64,000 nucleotides of DNA from Curtobacterium poinsettiae (GCF_025677645.1 NZ_CP106879.1:868001-932000); one strand, 5' to 3'; shown: positions 34,615 through 43,587, numbered from the stretch's first letter. The notes: generated by a model from the sequence alone, not told the origin. Made by a program: numbers and translations.

Positions 34615-35589
34615 CTACGCGGGCGTCCCTGTGTCGGCGTCCCGACGGCGGGCACCGTGCGTCGGGTCGTGCCGGCCGGTGTGCGCTGGCTCGAAGTCCA
34701 CCGCCGACGTCGGTGCGGGTGTCGAGGGCATCGCCGGAGCGGCTGGGGCGCCGAACGCATCAGCGGCGTCGAGCACCGCACGGGTGGCGGCGACAGCTGT
34801 CCTGAGCGCATCGCGGACGGGCATCGCACGGTGCGCCTGGGTCCGGACCTCGACGCCCCACGGCTCGGCGAACCCGAGTTCGCGCACGGTCCGGACGAAG
34901 CCGGGCAGGTCCCACGCTCCGGCACCGGGCAGGTACCGCGCCGTGCGGGACTCCTCGGCGAGGGTCATCCCGCTCGGGGTGTGCAGCAGTCCGTCGCTCA
35001 GCTCGACGGCCGCGAGGACCCCCGGTGCGACCCCCTGCCGGATCGACGCGAGGGTGGAACCGCCGCGGAGCGCGTGCATGGCGTCGATGAGCAGGCCGCC
35101 GTTCGGGTGCCCGGCGGCGACGACGAAACGGGAGGCCCGCTCGACCGTGGGCAGGTTCGACCACGGTTCCGGTTCGAGCACGAGCTGCGCTCCGACCGCC
35201 TCGGCCTGGTCGGCGAGCACGACCCAGTCGTCGGCCATCGTCGCGGGGGAGGCTCCGGGCAACGAGGTGTCGGCGCGCGCCACCACCTGCCAGGCGCTCA
35301 GCGTCGCCGCGGCCTCGAGCACGACCCCGCGGTCGGCGTCCTCGTCCCGGGTGCGGCTCGTGCACGTCCACCACCGGTCGAGTGGTCCGAGCTGGACCCA
35401 GACGATGCCGGCGGCGTCGAGCATGCGCCGCAGTTCGGCGAAGCCCGTCGTCGCGCGGACCTCGTGCAGGTCGTCGAGGGACAGCGACAGGCCGGCGAAC
35501 CCGGCGGCGCCGACGGCGTGCACGCGGTCGCGGACGCTCTCGTCGCCCGCCCACGTCCAGGACGTGGCGAGCAGGTCGTGTTCCAGCAC
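34615..35589 (-). CDS. Sugar phosphate isomerase/epimerase (AP-endonuclease-2 TIM barrel)
   Basis: 324 aa. A xylose-isomerase-like barrel: FAGLSLSLDDLHEV, LVLEPEPWSN (metal Glu), GGLLIDAMHALRGG (metal Asp/His) and EVRTQ near the end. Members isomerise or epimerise ketoses and inosose derivatives. Start GTG 35589 is chosen for the GGAGGT site seven bases upstream. The last 40 residues are low-complexity. Confidence 0.82.
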   Translation of the reverse strand: MLEHDLLATSWTWAGDESVRDRVHAVGAAGFAGLSLSLDDLHEVRATTGFAELRRMLDAAGIVWVQLGPLDRWWTCTSRTRDEDADRGVVLEAAATLSAWQVVARADTSLPGASPATMADDWVVLADQAEAVGAQLVLEPEPWSNLPTVERASRFVVAAGHPNGGLLIDAMHALRGGSTLASIRQGVAPGVLAAVELSDGLLHTPSGMTLAEESRTARYLPGAGAWDLPGFVRTVRELGFAEPWGVEVRTQAHRAMPVRDALRTAVAATRAVLDAADAFGAPAAPAMPSTPAPTSAVDFEPAHTGRHDPTHGARRRDADTGTPA

Positions 35590-35742
35590 GGTCGTACCTC
35601 CGGCAGTCCCGAGGTGTCCGCGTCGCCCCGTCGCGATGCGCCGCCCCGTGTCCGCCGCGGGCCCCACCCGCGACGATGCCCAAGACTTACCCGTGCTGCC
35701 TGCGAACGCTCCCAGCCCGTCGACACATCGGCGACACGTGCT

Positions 35743-36426
35743 TCAGACGATCCGGGTCCGGACCTCGCCGACGCCGGCGATCGTGCCGCCGAGCACGGCG
35801 CCGCGTTCCAGCACGCCGACACCGTCAGGAGTACCGGTCAGCACGAGGTCGCCGGGCGCGAGCGCCACGGACCGTGACAGGGCCGCGATCGTCTCAGCGA
35901 CCGACCAGATCTGGTCGGCCAGGTCGCCCGACTGCCGGAGTTCCCCGTCCACCGTCAGCTCGATCGCGCCGCTGGTCGGGTCGACCTCGGACGCCGGGGC
36001 GAGCGCCCCGATCGGTGCCGAGGCGTCGAAGCCCTTGGCCGTGTCCCACGGGCGCCCGAGTCGCTTCGCCTCGGCCTGCAGGTCGCGGCGGGTGAGGTCG
36101 ATCCCGACGGCGTACCCCCAGACGTGTGCGAGGGCGTCGGCGACCGCGATGTCCGTGCCGCCGGTGCCGATCGCGACGACGAGCTCGACCTCGTGCTCCA
36201 GTTGCTGCGTCAGCGGCGGGTACGGGGTGTCGGCGCCGTCGACCACGACCGCGTCCGCCGGCTTGGTGAAGAAGAACGGCGGCTCGCGGTCCGGGTCGTG
36301 TCCCATCTCGCGGGCGTGCGCCGCGTAGTTCCGGCCGACGCAGAACACACGGCGGACGGGGAAACGCGCGCCCGTCGTCGTGGGCACGGTCGGGAGGCTC
36401 GGGGCCGGGATGACGAGTTCGGTCAC
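35743..36426 (-). CDS. Fumarylacetoacetate hydrolase family protein
   Basis: 227 aa. [14 protein letters not shown], the metal motif [11 protein letters not shown] and DLTRRDLQ, and [14 protein letters not shown] are family signatures. Short members hydrolyse acylpyruvates such as fumarylpyruvate. GTG 36426 lies six bases after CACGCT (minus strand). No aromatic pathway genes are adjacent. Confidence 0.88.
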   Translation of the reverse strand: MTELVIPAPSLPTVPTTTGARFPVRRVFCVGRNYAAHAREMGHDPDREPPFFFTKPADAVVVDGADTPYPPLTQQLEHEVELVVAIGTGGTDIAVADALAHVWGYAVGIDLTRRDLQAEAKRLGRPWDTAKGFDASAPIGALAPASEVDPTSGAIELTVDGELRQSGDLADQIWSVAETIAALSRSVALAPGDLVLTGTPDGVGVLERGAVLGGTIAGVGEVRTRIV

Positions 36427-36459
36427 GGTCCCAGCGTGGCAGGCCCGCCGGCCATCGGT

Positions 36460-36675
36460 TCAGCCTTCACCGAAGGACGCCTCGTCCTTGAGCTTCCGCG
36501 CCCGTGCGCGCTCCTGGCGTTCGCGCCATTCGATGCGCGCCTGACGGAGCTCTTCCTCGGCGCCCTTCGCCCGCATCATGGGCCCGTAGTGCGGGTCCGC
36601 CAGCAGTGCGGGTGTCGTCAGTTCGCGTCCGTCGAGCCAGCGCTTGAAGTCCTTGTCACTCAGCTTCGAGATCAT
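36460..36675 (-). CDS. Small charged hypothetical protein
   Basis: 71 aa. MISKLSDKDFKRWLDGRELT followed by a Arg/Glu-rich helix. ATG 36675 is preceded by GAAGGAG at ideal spacing, so this start is firm even though the frame continues upstream. The preceding frameshifted gene would overlap it by 20 bases, suggesting coupled translation in the ancestral state. Function unknown. Confidence 0.7.
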   Translation of the reverse strand: MISKLSDKDFKRWLDGRELTTPALLADPHYGPMMRAKGAEEELRQARIEWRERQERARARKLKDEASFGEG

Positions 36676-36975
36676 CGTTCGCTCCTTCGATCGTCGCTGC
36701 GGTGAGGTCGTCGAGTGCCTGACCGCCCCAGCGGTCGTCCAACTGCGGGTCACCAGCGCAGCGGACATCGCACCGGCGGCCGCGCGTTGTCCTTCGTCGT
36801 CCGAGGTCGCCTGGTCGGCGACCCATGACCAACGCTGCCACCACAGGTCGCGGTGCACCGAGAACTCTGCATTTCGCCGTCCTGCGCGCCCGTCGAGCAC
36901 CGAGCCGACGAGCGCACCCAGCGCGACGGACGCACTCCTGACCGACACGAGTGCGCTGATCCAGCCGATGTCCAT
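36656..36975 (-). pseudogene. Membrane-anchored hypothetical gene with an apparent frameshift
   Basis: From ATG 36975 the reading MDIGWISALVSVRSASVALG gives one membrane helix and continues as a sensible protein (FSVHRDLWWQRWSWVADQAT ... MSAALVTRSWT). It then turns to nonsense, while the frame one base away reads DDRWGGQALDDLTAATIEGA and stops at 36656, a plausible C-terminus. The switch lies near 36740. No slippery run is seen there, so a one-base indel (real or in the assembly) is more likely than programmed shifting. Confidence 0.5.
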
Positions 36976-36998
36976 GCCGGAACCCCGACAGCACGGAA

Positions 36999-37014
36999 CC
37001 GGCCGCGCGGCCGG
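36999..37014. terminator. 16-bp perfect palindrome after phosphoketolase
   Basis: CCGGCCGCGCGGCCGG, about 55 bases downstream of the xfp stop on the minus strand and 24 bases before the next minus-strand gene. Could end xfp transcription. Confidence 0.4.
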
Positions 37015-37067
37015 CGTGACTGGTCCTGTGGAGGGTGGCCTGGCCTCGAGGCCTGTGGAGGAGTGCC

Positions 37068-39524
37068 TCAGTTGCCGGGCGCGGCCGCCTCGGTCTCGCC
37101 CGCACCCGGGTCGCCACCGGTCCCGCCGCTGGCGGGCTCGTCCTGGGGCCAGCCCGCGAACTCCCAGCCCGCGAGCGACGGGTGGTCCTCGCCCTTCGTG
37201 TACGCGAACGTCCGTGCAGCGTCACGCGCCTCGGACAACTTCGTGAGCAGGTCGGCGTGCGCCTCGGCATCCACCCGCGTCAGGGCGTCGTGGGCCAGGG
37301 CGAAGCGGTCCATCTCGTTGCGCATGAGCATGTCGAACGGCGAGGTCGTCGTGCCCTGCTCGAGGAACCCGTGCACGTGCAGGTCGTCGTGTCCGTTCCG
37401 GCGGTACGTCAGCTGGTGCACGAGCGTCGGGTACCCGTGGAACGCGAAGACCGTGGGCGTGCCGGGCAGGAAGAGCGCGTCGTACTGCTCGTCCGGGATC
37501 GGGTGCTCGTGCTTGCGCGGGTCACCGAGCGCCAGCAGGTCGACGACGTTGAGCACGCGGACCCCGACGCCGGGCGCGTGCTTCCGGATGATGTCGGTGG
37601 CGGCGATCGCCTCGACCGTGGGGACGTCACCGGCGCAGGCGAGCACGACGTCGACCTTCCCGACGGCCTGCTCGGTGCCGGCGAAGTCCCACACGCCGAG
37701 TCCGGCCGCCGCGTGCGCGACCGCGTCGTCGAGGGACAGGAAGACCGGCTCCGGGTGCTTGCCCGCGACGATCACCTCGATGCGGTCCGTGGTCTCCATC
37801 GCGTGCGCGGCGACGGCGAGCAACGTGTTGGCGTCGGCCGGCAGCTTGATCCGGACGAGGTCCTGCTGCTTCGAGGCGACGACGTCGAGGAACCCGGGGT
37901 CCTGGTGGGAGAACCCGTTGTGGTCCTGTCGCCAGACGTGCGACGAGAGCAGGAGCGACAGGTTGGACACCGGCACACGCCAGTCGATGTCGGTCGAGGA
38001 CTCCAGCCACTTGGCGTACTGCCCGACCATCGAGTCGATGATGTGGGCGAACGCCTCGTAGGTGTTGAGCATCCCGTGCCGACCGGAGAGCACGTAGCCC
38101 TCGAGCATCCCCTCGAGCAGGTGCTCGGACAGGACCTCGGTGACGCGTCCGCGTGCGGCGAGGTGCTCGTCGCCGGCGGCGCGCTGGGCCCGCCAGACGC
38201 GCGAGGTCACGTCGAACACGGCGTCGAGCTTGTTCGAGATCGTCTCGTCCGGGCCGAACAGCCGGAAGGTCGACGCGTTCTTCTCGATGAGTGCGGCGAG
38301 CCAGGGGCCGAGCGTGCCCGTGGCCGACGCCGTGGAACCCGCCTCGACCGCGTACGGCTCGAGCGGCGGCCGGTCGAGCGCGGTCCGCAGCCGACCGCCG
38401 TTGCCGTGCGGGGTGGCGCTCATCCGCTCGTCACCGGTCGGGCGGATCGTGGTCATGATGCCGATCGGGTGGCCGTCCTCGTCGAAGAGCTCCTCGGGGC
38501 GGTACGAGCGCATCCACTCCTCGAGCTGGGCACGGTGACCGTCGTCCTCGCGCACCGCGGGCAGCGGCACCTGGTGCGCGCGGAAGGTCCCCTCGACCTG
38601 CTCGCCGTCGACCTCCTTCGGCCCGGTCCAGCCCTTCGGGGTGCGCAGCACGATCATCGGCCAGCGTGGACGCAGGTCCGCGGCGCCGGCGGGCTGCCCG
38701 GCGGCGGCACGGGCGGCCTGGGCGCGGGCAGCGGCCTGGATGTCGTCGATGCCGGCGAGGGCGCGTCGCAGGGCACCGTCGAACAGGGCGTGGACCGCGT
38801 ACGGGTCGTCGTCGACGCGGCGGGAGTCGACCACGATCGGGTCGTAGCCGAGCCCGCGGAAGTACGCGGTGAGGTCCTCGTCGGGGATGCGGGCCAGGAC
38901 GGTCGGGTTCGCGATCTTCCATCCGTTGAGGTTGAGGATCGGCAGCACGGCACCGTCGGAGACCGGGTCGAGGAACGTGTGCGCCTGCCACGAACCGGCG
39001 AGCGGACCGGTCTCGGCCTCACCGTCGCCGACCACGCACGCGACGACGAGGTCCGGGTTGTCGAGCGCCGCACCGTATGCGTGCGACAGCGAGTAGCCGA
39101 GCTCACCGCCCTCGTTGATGGAGCCGGGGGTCTCCGGGGCGGCGTGCGAGGGGATGCCGCCGGGGAACGAGAACTGGCGGAAGAACCGCTGCAGGTCGAC
39201 GTCCTGGTACAGCTCGTTCCACGTGCCGTCCAGCCAGGCGTTCGCGTTCATCGCGGGGCCGCCGTGCCCCGGGCCGCAGATGTACAGGAACTCGCGCCCG
39301 GTCTCCGTGATCAGCGCGTTGCAGTGCGCGTACACGAGGTTCAGTGCGGGGGAGGTGCCCCAGTGGCCGAGCAGCCGCGGCTTGACGTCGTCGGGTTCGA
39401 TCGGCCGGGTGAGCAGCGGGTTGTCCAGCAGGTAGATCTGCCCGACCGTCAGGTAGTTGGCGGCGCGCCACCAGGCGTCGACCGCCCGGAGCCGGTCGGT
39501 GGTGGAGATGTGTGCTGGAGCCAT
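37068..39524 (-). CDS. xfp: Xylulose 5-phosphate/fructose 6-phosphate phosphoketolase
   Basis: 818 aa, full family length. YICGPGHGGPAMNANAWLDG, then SHAAPETPGSINEGGELGYS and the TPP-binding GDGEAETGPLAGSW ... LNLNGWKIANP are diagnostic; WRQDHNGFSHQDPGF is the second-domain signature. It splits xylulose 5-P or fructose 6-P with phosphate to acetyl-P plus a smaller sugar phosphate in the cytoplasm. ATG 39524 is six bases after TACCGT (minus strand). No acetate kinase gene is nearby. Confidence 0.95.
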   Translation of the reverse strand: MAPAHISTTDRLRAVDAWWRAANYLTVGQIYLLDNPLLTRPIEPDDVKPRLLGHWGTSPALNLVYAHCNALITETGREFLYICGPGHGGPAMNANAWLDGTWNELYQDVDLQRFFRQFSFPGGIPSHAAPETPGSINEGGELGYSLSHAYGAALDNPDLVVACVVGDGEAETGPLAGSWQAHTFLDPVSDGAVLPILNLNGWKIANPTVLARIPDEDLTAYFRGLGYDPIVVDSRRVDDDPYAVHALFDGALRRALAGIDDIQAAARAQAARAAAGQPAGAADLRPRWPMIVLRTPKGWTGPKEVDGEQVEGTFRAHQVPLPAVREDDGHRAQLEEWMRSYRPEELFDEDGHPIGIMTTIRPTGDERMSATPHGNGGRLRTALDRPPLEPYAVEAGSTASATGTLGPWLAALIEKNASTFRLFGPDETISNKLDAVFDVTSRVWRAQRAAGDEHLAARGRVTEVLSEHLLEGMLEGYVLSGRHGMLNTYEAFAHIIDSMVGQYAKWLESSTDIDWRVPVSNLSLLLSSHVWRQDHNGFSHQDPGFLDVVASKQQDLVRIKLPADANTLLAVAAHAMETTDRIEVIVAGKHPEPVFLSLDDAVAHAAAGLGVWDFAGTEQAVGKVDVVLACAGDVPTVEAIAATDIIRKHAPGVGVRVLNVVDLLALGDPRKHEHPIPDEQYDALFLPGTPTVFAFHGYPTLVHQLTYRRNGHDDLHVHGFLEQGTTTSPFDMLMRNEMDRFALAHDALTRVDAEAHADLLTKLSEARDAARTFAYTKGEDHPSLAGWEFAGWPQDEPASGGTGGDPGAGETEAAAPGN

Positions 39525-39530
39525 GGGTAC

Positions 39531-39536
39531 ACGGTA
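39531..39536 (-). promoter_or_regulatory. -10 hexamer TACCGT of leaderless xfp gene
   Basis: On the minus strand TACCGT, six bases, then the ATG at 39524; rules out the in-frame ATG at 39557. Confidence 0.55.
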
Positions 39537-39657
39537 CGAAACTCCGGGCTGCGGCACCTCAGGAAAGTCGTCCCAAACCGTTCGGGCGGGGGTGCCGAAT
39601 GACTTGCACAGGGCAAAAGCCCAGGGCGCTCTCCGGTCACAGTTGGCCGGGCTGCAG

Positions 39658-39681
39658 CTTGCTCACAGCAAGTGTGCACAC
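39658..39681. promoter_or_regulatory. Two adjoining palindromes upstream of the secreted protein gene
   Basis: CTTGCT-CAC-AGCAAG (39658-39672) abuts GTGTGCACAC (39672-39681), in the 212-base gap between xfp and the next gene. Either may be an operator; no regulator gene is adjacent. Confidence 0.4.
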
Positions 39682-39736
39682 AGCGTGCACGTTCGGCCAC
39701 CGGCCGGAGCGCCTCCAGAGCAAAGGACTGATCACG

Positions 39737-40420
39737 ATGCGTAAGAGCCTCAAGACCTCCATCACCCTCGCCACGACCGGCGCCCTCGTCCTCGGCGGTG
39801 CCGCGTTCGGGATCTCCTCCGCCCAGGCCGCGACCCCGAACGTGCACACGGTGTCCTCGTCGTCCGAGTCGAAGATCCCCGCACCCGTCGCCTCGGTCCC
39901 CGAGGTCCTCGGTGGTTCCACCGCCGTGAAGCTCGACTCCGGCTTCACCGACGCCCTCACCGCCCTGAAGCTCACCCCCGGCGTCTCCGGCGACGCAACC
40001 CTGGAAGACGGGTCGGTGTCGTTCCCGATCACCGCCGGGTCGGTCACCTACTGGTCCCCGGACGGCAACTACCGCCCCTACGTGCAGGGCCTGCTGAACC
40101 ACGACGACTCGGGTCTGACCCTGAAGGCCGGTGACACCACCGTCACGCTGGAGAACTTCGTCGTGAACCCGGGCTCGTCCAAGCTCTACGGCGACGTCCT
40201 CGTCAACGGCAAGGTCGCCGCGGCCAACGCGTTCCTGTTCGAGCTGCACGGCGGCTCCCTCAAGCCCCTCCAGCTCGAGGGCGACAACGCCATCCTCACC
40301 GGCACCACCGTCCACATCTCCGAGGACGCCGCCGGCCTGCTGAACAAGACCTTCGGCACCGACGCAGTCAAGCGCGGCCTCCTCGTCGGCACCGCCACCA
40401 TCACCGCCCAGATCAAGTAA
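39737..40420 (+). CDS. Secreted protein of unknown function
   Basis: 227 aa. Classical signal peptide (KSLKTSITLATTGALVLGG, cut after AQA near residue 32). The mature part is all-beta, with VKLDSGFTDALTALKLTPG, SFPITAGSVTYWSPDGNYRP and LTLKAGDTTVTLENFVVNPG suggesting a jelly-roll or HtaA-like sandwich; no catalytic motif. No wall-sorting signal, so it is released or loosely bound. A strong hairpin follows the stop. Confidence 0.75.
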   Translation: MRKSLKTSITLATTGALVLGGAAFGISSAQAATPNVHTVSSSSESKIPAPVASVPEVLGGSTAVKLDSGFTDALTALKLTPGVSGDATLEDGSVSFPITAGSVTYWSPDGNYRPYVQGLLNHDDSGLTLKAGDTTVTLENFVVNPGSSKLYGDVLVNGKVAAANAFLFELHGGSLKPLQLEGDNAILTGTTVHISEDAAGLLNKTFGTDAVKRGLLVGTATITAQIK

Positions 40421-40436
40421 CACCCCGCACCACCCC

Positions 40437-40476
40437 AGTCGGCCCGGACCACGCAGCAGCGCGGTCCGGGCCGACT
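40437..40476 (+). terminator. Terminator hairpin
   Basis: AGTCGGCCCGGACC (40437-40450) pairs with GGTCCGGGCCGACT (40463-40476), with further pairing inside the loop; TTGCGTTGCG follows. Sixteen bases after the stop of the secreted protein. Confidence 0.8.
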
Positions 40477-40536
40477 TGCGTTGCGCGTCGAGCGTCGAGC
40501 GTCGTGCGCCGTGCCGGCGGGCCGCCATCGTCGTCA

Positions 40537-40590
40537 CGGGCTGGGCGACACCTCACGCGCTCACGTTCGCGAGAACTGTCGCTCAGCGCG
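40537..40590. repeat. Imperfect inverted repeat with GCGACA core (family C, copy 3)
   Basis: CGGGCTGGGCGACACCTCAC (from 40537) against GCGAGAACTGTCGCTCAGCG (from 40569), 17 of 22 positions matching. Between convergent genes, like the other two copies. Confidence 0.6.
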
Positions 40591-40600
40591 AATTCCCGCC

Positions 40601-40709
40601 CCTCAGCGCCGCCGCCACCACCGCTCCGCGGCACCGCACCCCTCAGCGCCGCCGCCACCACCGCTCCGCGGCACCGCACCCCTCAGCGCCGCCGCCACCA
40701 CCGCCGCGG
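40601..40709. repeat. 40-bp tandem repeat containing the DUF1992 stop codon
   Basis: Identical 40-base units at 40601-40640 and 40641-40680, and a 29-base part-unit at 40681-40709 that encodes the last residues and TGA of the DUF1992 gene. The two extra units are thus copies of the gene's 3' end (the RWWRRR-stop codons) placed downstream. Confidence 0.88.
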
Positions 40710-41285
40710 CTTCGCCTCGAGACGCGCCTGTTCCGCAGCCCGCGCGGCCGAAACCATGCGCACCTCGCGGCGCTCCCGCCAGGCGAGCACTTCGGCCTCG
40801 ACGTCGCGCATCGGCGTCACGACCGGCGGGCCGCCGAGCAGCTGCCGCCGGGCCTCCTTCACCCGCGCGTTGAAGTCCACCAGGACGTCCCGGACGTCGG
40901 ACTCCAGTGACAGCGCGTCGAGAGCGTCGTCGAGTTCGGCGTCCTCGGTGCGGAGCGCCAGGGCCGGCGGCGCGATGCCCCGGATGTCCTCACGCTCGAT
41001 CTTCGACTTGATCCACCAGTCCGGATCGTGCTGCCCGTCGAGGCCCGGCAGCGGCTTGCCGTGGTAGGGGTTGCCCTCGAAGACCCCCCGGCGCTCGGCC
41101 TCCTCGATCTGGGCCCGGGCGTGGGCGGCGACGTCGGCGGCCTTGAGCAGCCGACGTTCCTCACGTTCCGACCGCACCTCGTCCGGATCGAGCGACCCCC
41201 GCTCGATCTCCTGGTCGACGAGTTGCTGGTAGCGGTAGCGGGCGGCCCTGCGGAGCCGGTCCATCCGTGCATCGACGTCGTTCAT
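40683..41285 (-). CDS. DUF1992 family protein
   Basis: 200 aa. IEEAERRGVFEGNPYHGKPL then PGLDGQHDPDWW is the DUF1992 (DnaJ-homologue C28-like) core. The C-terminus is basic and Trp-rich (PRRWWRRR). Role unknown. ATG 41285 lies six bases after CATGGT (minus strand). Its 3' end has been tandemly duplicated downstream. Confidence 0.83.
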   Translation of the reverse strand: MNDVDARMDRLRRAARYRYQQLVDQEIERGSLDPDEVRSEREERRLLKAADVAAHARAQIEEAERRGVFEGNPYHGKPLPGLDGQHDPDWWIKSKIEREDIRGIAPPALALRTEDAELDDALDALSLESDVRDVLVDFNARVKEARRQLLGGPPVVTPMRDVEAEVLAWRERREVRMVSAARAAEQARLEAKPRRWWRRR

Positions 41286-41331
41286 CGTCAGACCATGATG
41301 CCCCGCACCCCCGACGGGCCGTCCAGCCCGG

Positions 41332-43152
41332 TCAGGACTCCGACGCGACCTCTTCGATGGTCAGCGCGGCCTGGATGAGCGCCAGGTGCGACAGCCCCTG
41401 CGGGATGTTGCCCATGAAGTCCCCGTCGACGGCACTGAGCATCTCGCTGAACAGGCCGACGTCGTTCGCCTGCGCGACCATGTCGTCCATCAGCTGCTTC
41501 GCGTCGTCGATGCGTCCGACACACGCGAGCGCGGCCGCGAGCCAGAACGAGCACGCCACGAACGGCGACTCCTCGTCCTCCATGCCGGAGTACCGGTAGA
41601 CGAGCGGCCCGTGCTGCAGCTGCTCCTCGATGGCCCGGATCGTGGACTCCATCCGCGGCCCGCGGTCGAAAGCCGACATCGCGTGCAGCAGGATCGAGCA
41701 GTCGAGCGCGTCGGTGCCCGGGTACATGACGTAGTGGCCGAGCTCCTCGTTCCACCCGTTCTCGGCGACCCAGTCCTCGATGAGCTCGCGGTTCTCGATC
41801 CACTTCTCGCGTGGGCCGTCGATCATCCCCGCGTCGTGCAGCTCGACTGCCGCGTCGAGCGCCTGCCAGCAGCCGATCTTGCTCGTCGTGTAGTGCTGCG
41901 CCTCCTGCAGCTCCCACATGCCCGAGTCGGGCTCCACCCAGCGGTGGCACGCGTCGTCGGCCAGGTCCTGCAACACCGAAGCCGTCTTGCGGTCGAGCAC
42001 GTTGCCGGCTCGGACGTACTGACGCATGATCTCGAACACGTCGCCCCAGACCCCGAGCTGCAGCTGGTCGCCGGCCCGGTTGCCGATCGTGACCGGCCCG
42101 ATGCCGTTCCAACCCGGGACGTCGCGCTCCTCGACGGTGTCGCTCTTCGTGCCGTCGAGTCCGTAGAAGATCGGCATCGTCTCGTCGTGCTCGGCGATCG
42201 TGCGCATCACCCACGACACGGCGGCGTGCGTCTCCTCGCGCAGGCCGAAGCGGGTGAGTGCGTGCACCGTGTACGCCAGGTCACGCACCCAGGCGAACCG
42301 GTAGTCCCAGTTCTTCCCGCCGGTGCGGTCCTCGGGCAGGCTCGTCGTCGGTGCCGCGGCGATGGCGCCGGTGGGGGCGAAGATCAGGAGCTTCAGGGCG
42401 AGGGCGCTGCGCTGGACGGCGTCCGACCACGGGCCGTCGTAGCTAAACTCCTTCGACCAGGTCGACCAGTTCTCGATCGTGCGGTCGACCCCTTCGAGCG
42501 TGCGCTCCGGCTCGGGCAGGAAGATCGGCTCGTCGTACGTGCCGACGATGGTCAGGATCGACTTCGAGCCCTCGGCCGTCGTGAACCGCCCCGAGAACCG
42601 GGGCCCGTCGTCGTGCACCGGTTCGAAGCCCTGCTCGACGATCGCGATGGTCACGCCGTCGACGCCGATCACCGTGCCGTTCGCGGTGTCGAGTCGGCGC
42701 GGTTCCGCGGTGTTCAGGATCGTGCCGGGCACGACCGCCCACTCCATCTCGACCGAACCGTCGACCCCCTGCACGCAGCGGCCGATCTCGGCCCAGGGCA
42801 GCCGTCCGGCCACCCCGGTGACCATGGCGTCGGTCACGGTGGCCGTGCCGGACGGGGTCGTCCAGGTCGTCACGAGCACGTTCGTGCCCGGCAGGTAGGC
42901 GCGGGACGCCTGCGCCTGGTCGTCCACCGGCCGCAGCGCGACGTGCCCGCCGTGCTCCGCGTCGACGATGCTCGCGAACACCGGCGGTGAGTCCATCGAC
43001 GGGATCGGCAGCCAGTCGATCCGGCCGTCGAGCGCGATGAGGGCGACCGTCCGCCCGTCGCCGATCGCGCCGTACGAACGGAGCGGGACGTACCCGTTGG
43101 TCCGTTCCTCGTTCTCGGTCGCGTCGGGGGTGTCTCGCGTGCGCTCGGTCAT
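41332..43152 (-). CDS. Glycoside hydrolase family 15 (glucoamylase/trehalase type)
   Basis: 606 aa. An N-terminal beta domain (YGAIGDGRTVALIALDGRID) and a C-terminal alpha/alpha barrel with WDYRFAWVRDLAYTVHALTR and YRYSGMEDEESPFVACSFWL, where the second catalytic Glu lies. In actinobacteria this group includes trehalases as well as glucoamylases; sequence alone does not decide. No signal peptide, so it acts on an intracellular glucan or trehalose. ATG 43152 is six bases after CAGGCT (minus strand). Confidence 0.9.
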   Translation of the reverse strand: MTERTRDTPDATENEERTNGYVPLRSYGAIGDGRTVALIALDGRIDWLPIPSMDSPPVFASIVDAEHGGHVALRPVDDQAQASRAYLPGTNVLVTTWTTPSGTATVTDAMVTGVAGRLPWAEIGRCVQGVDGSVEMEWAVVPGTILNTAEPRRLDTANGTVIGVDGVTIAIVEQGFEPVHDDGPRFSGRFTTAEGSKSILTIVGTYDEPIFLPEPERTLEGVDRTIENWSTWSKEFSYDGPWSDAVQRSALALKLLIFAPTGAIAAAPTTSLPEDRTGGKNWDYRFAWVRDLAYTVHALTRFGLREETHAAVSWVMRTIAEHDETMPIFYGLDGTKSDTVEERDVPGWNGIGPVTIGNRAGDQLQLGVWGDVFEIMRQYVRAGNVLDRKTASVLQDLADDACHRWVEPDSGMWELQEAQHYTTSKIGCWQALDAAVELHDAGMIDGPREKWIENRELIEDWVAENGWNEELGHYVMYPGTDALDCSILLHAMSAFDRGPRMESTIRAIEEQLQHGPLVYRYSGMEDEESPFVACSFWLAAALACVGRIDDAKQLMDDMVAQANDVGLFSEMLSAVDGDFMGNIPQGLSHLALIQAALTIEEVASES

Positions 43153-43273
43153 GCGTCCAGCCTGCCCCGGCCCCGGCGGTGACCATCAGGCGGACGTACC
43201 CCTCGTGGCGGACGCACCCCGGGCCTCCAGGCCGACACGCCCGCGCGACTTGCGCATGCCGGGCGTGTCGCAC

Positions 43274-43279
43274 TAGCGT
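43274..43279 (+). promoter_or_regulatory. -10 hexamer TAGCGT for the leader ORF / rtcB transcript
   Basis: TAGCGT with no start codon after 6-7 bases; the first good start is 55 bases on, so this promoter gives a long 5' leader, unlike most in the window. Confidence 0.45.
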
Positions 43280-43334
43280 CGTCCTCCTGCCGATCGGCAG
43301 ACCGCCCGTCCCGGGCGCACCGGAAGGACCGCGC

Positions 43335-43433
43335 ATGCGCGCCGTGCAGCACAACGAGGAACGCGTCGAGCTCCAGCTCGCCGCGACCGCCGTGCTGTCC
43401 GAGCAGCAGTGGTCCTCCAGCTATCCCGCGTAG
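43335..43433 (+). CDS. 32-residue leader ORF upstream of rtcB
   Basis: MRAVQHNEERVELQLAATAV then LSEQQWSSSYPA. Preceded by GGAAGGACC, a good ribosome-binding site, and by the TAGCGT hexamer. A GC-rich hairpin follows at 43451-43479, before rtcB. This could be an attenuating leader peptide or a real small protein; conservation would decide. Confidence 0.45.
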   Translation: MRAVQHNEERVELQLAATAVLSEQQWSSSYPA

Positions 43434-43450
43434 GCACGCGACGTCCCACG

Positions 43451-43479
43451 ACGCCCCGTGCCCACCCGGCCCGGGGCGT
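43451..43479 (+). promoter_or_regulatory. Hairpin between the leader ORF and rtcB
   Basis: ACGCCCCG and CGGGGCGT with a 13-base loop, 17 bases after the leader stop and 108 bases before the rtcB ATG. It could be a terminator controlled by leader translation. Confidence 0.45.
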
Positions 43480-43587
43480 TCGTCATCTCCGCCTCCTTCC
43501 GTCCGCCACGACTGGCGACGACCAGGAGGCCCGGCGTACGACCGTCTCGGACCGTCACCTCGACCGTCACGAAAGCGAGACGACTCC

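Noticed and set aside
36460..36975. One long gene from 36975 to 36460
   Set aside because: The strong ribosome-binding site before ATG 36675 and the out-of-frame sensible C-terminus of the upstream gene show two genes with a frameshift in the first.
37035..39602. 855-codon plus-strand frame across the phosphoketolase region
   Set aside because: Low-complexity V/R/G/D translation without domains; the minus strand encodes a full-length phosphoketolase.
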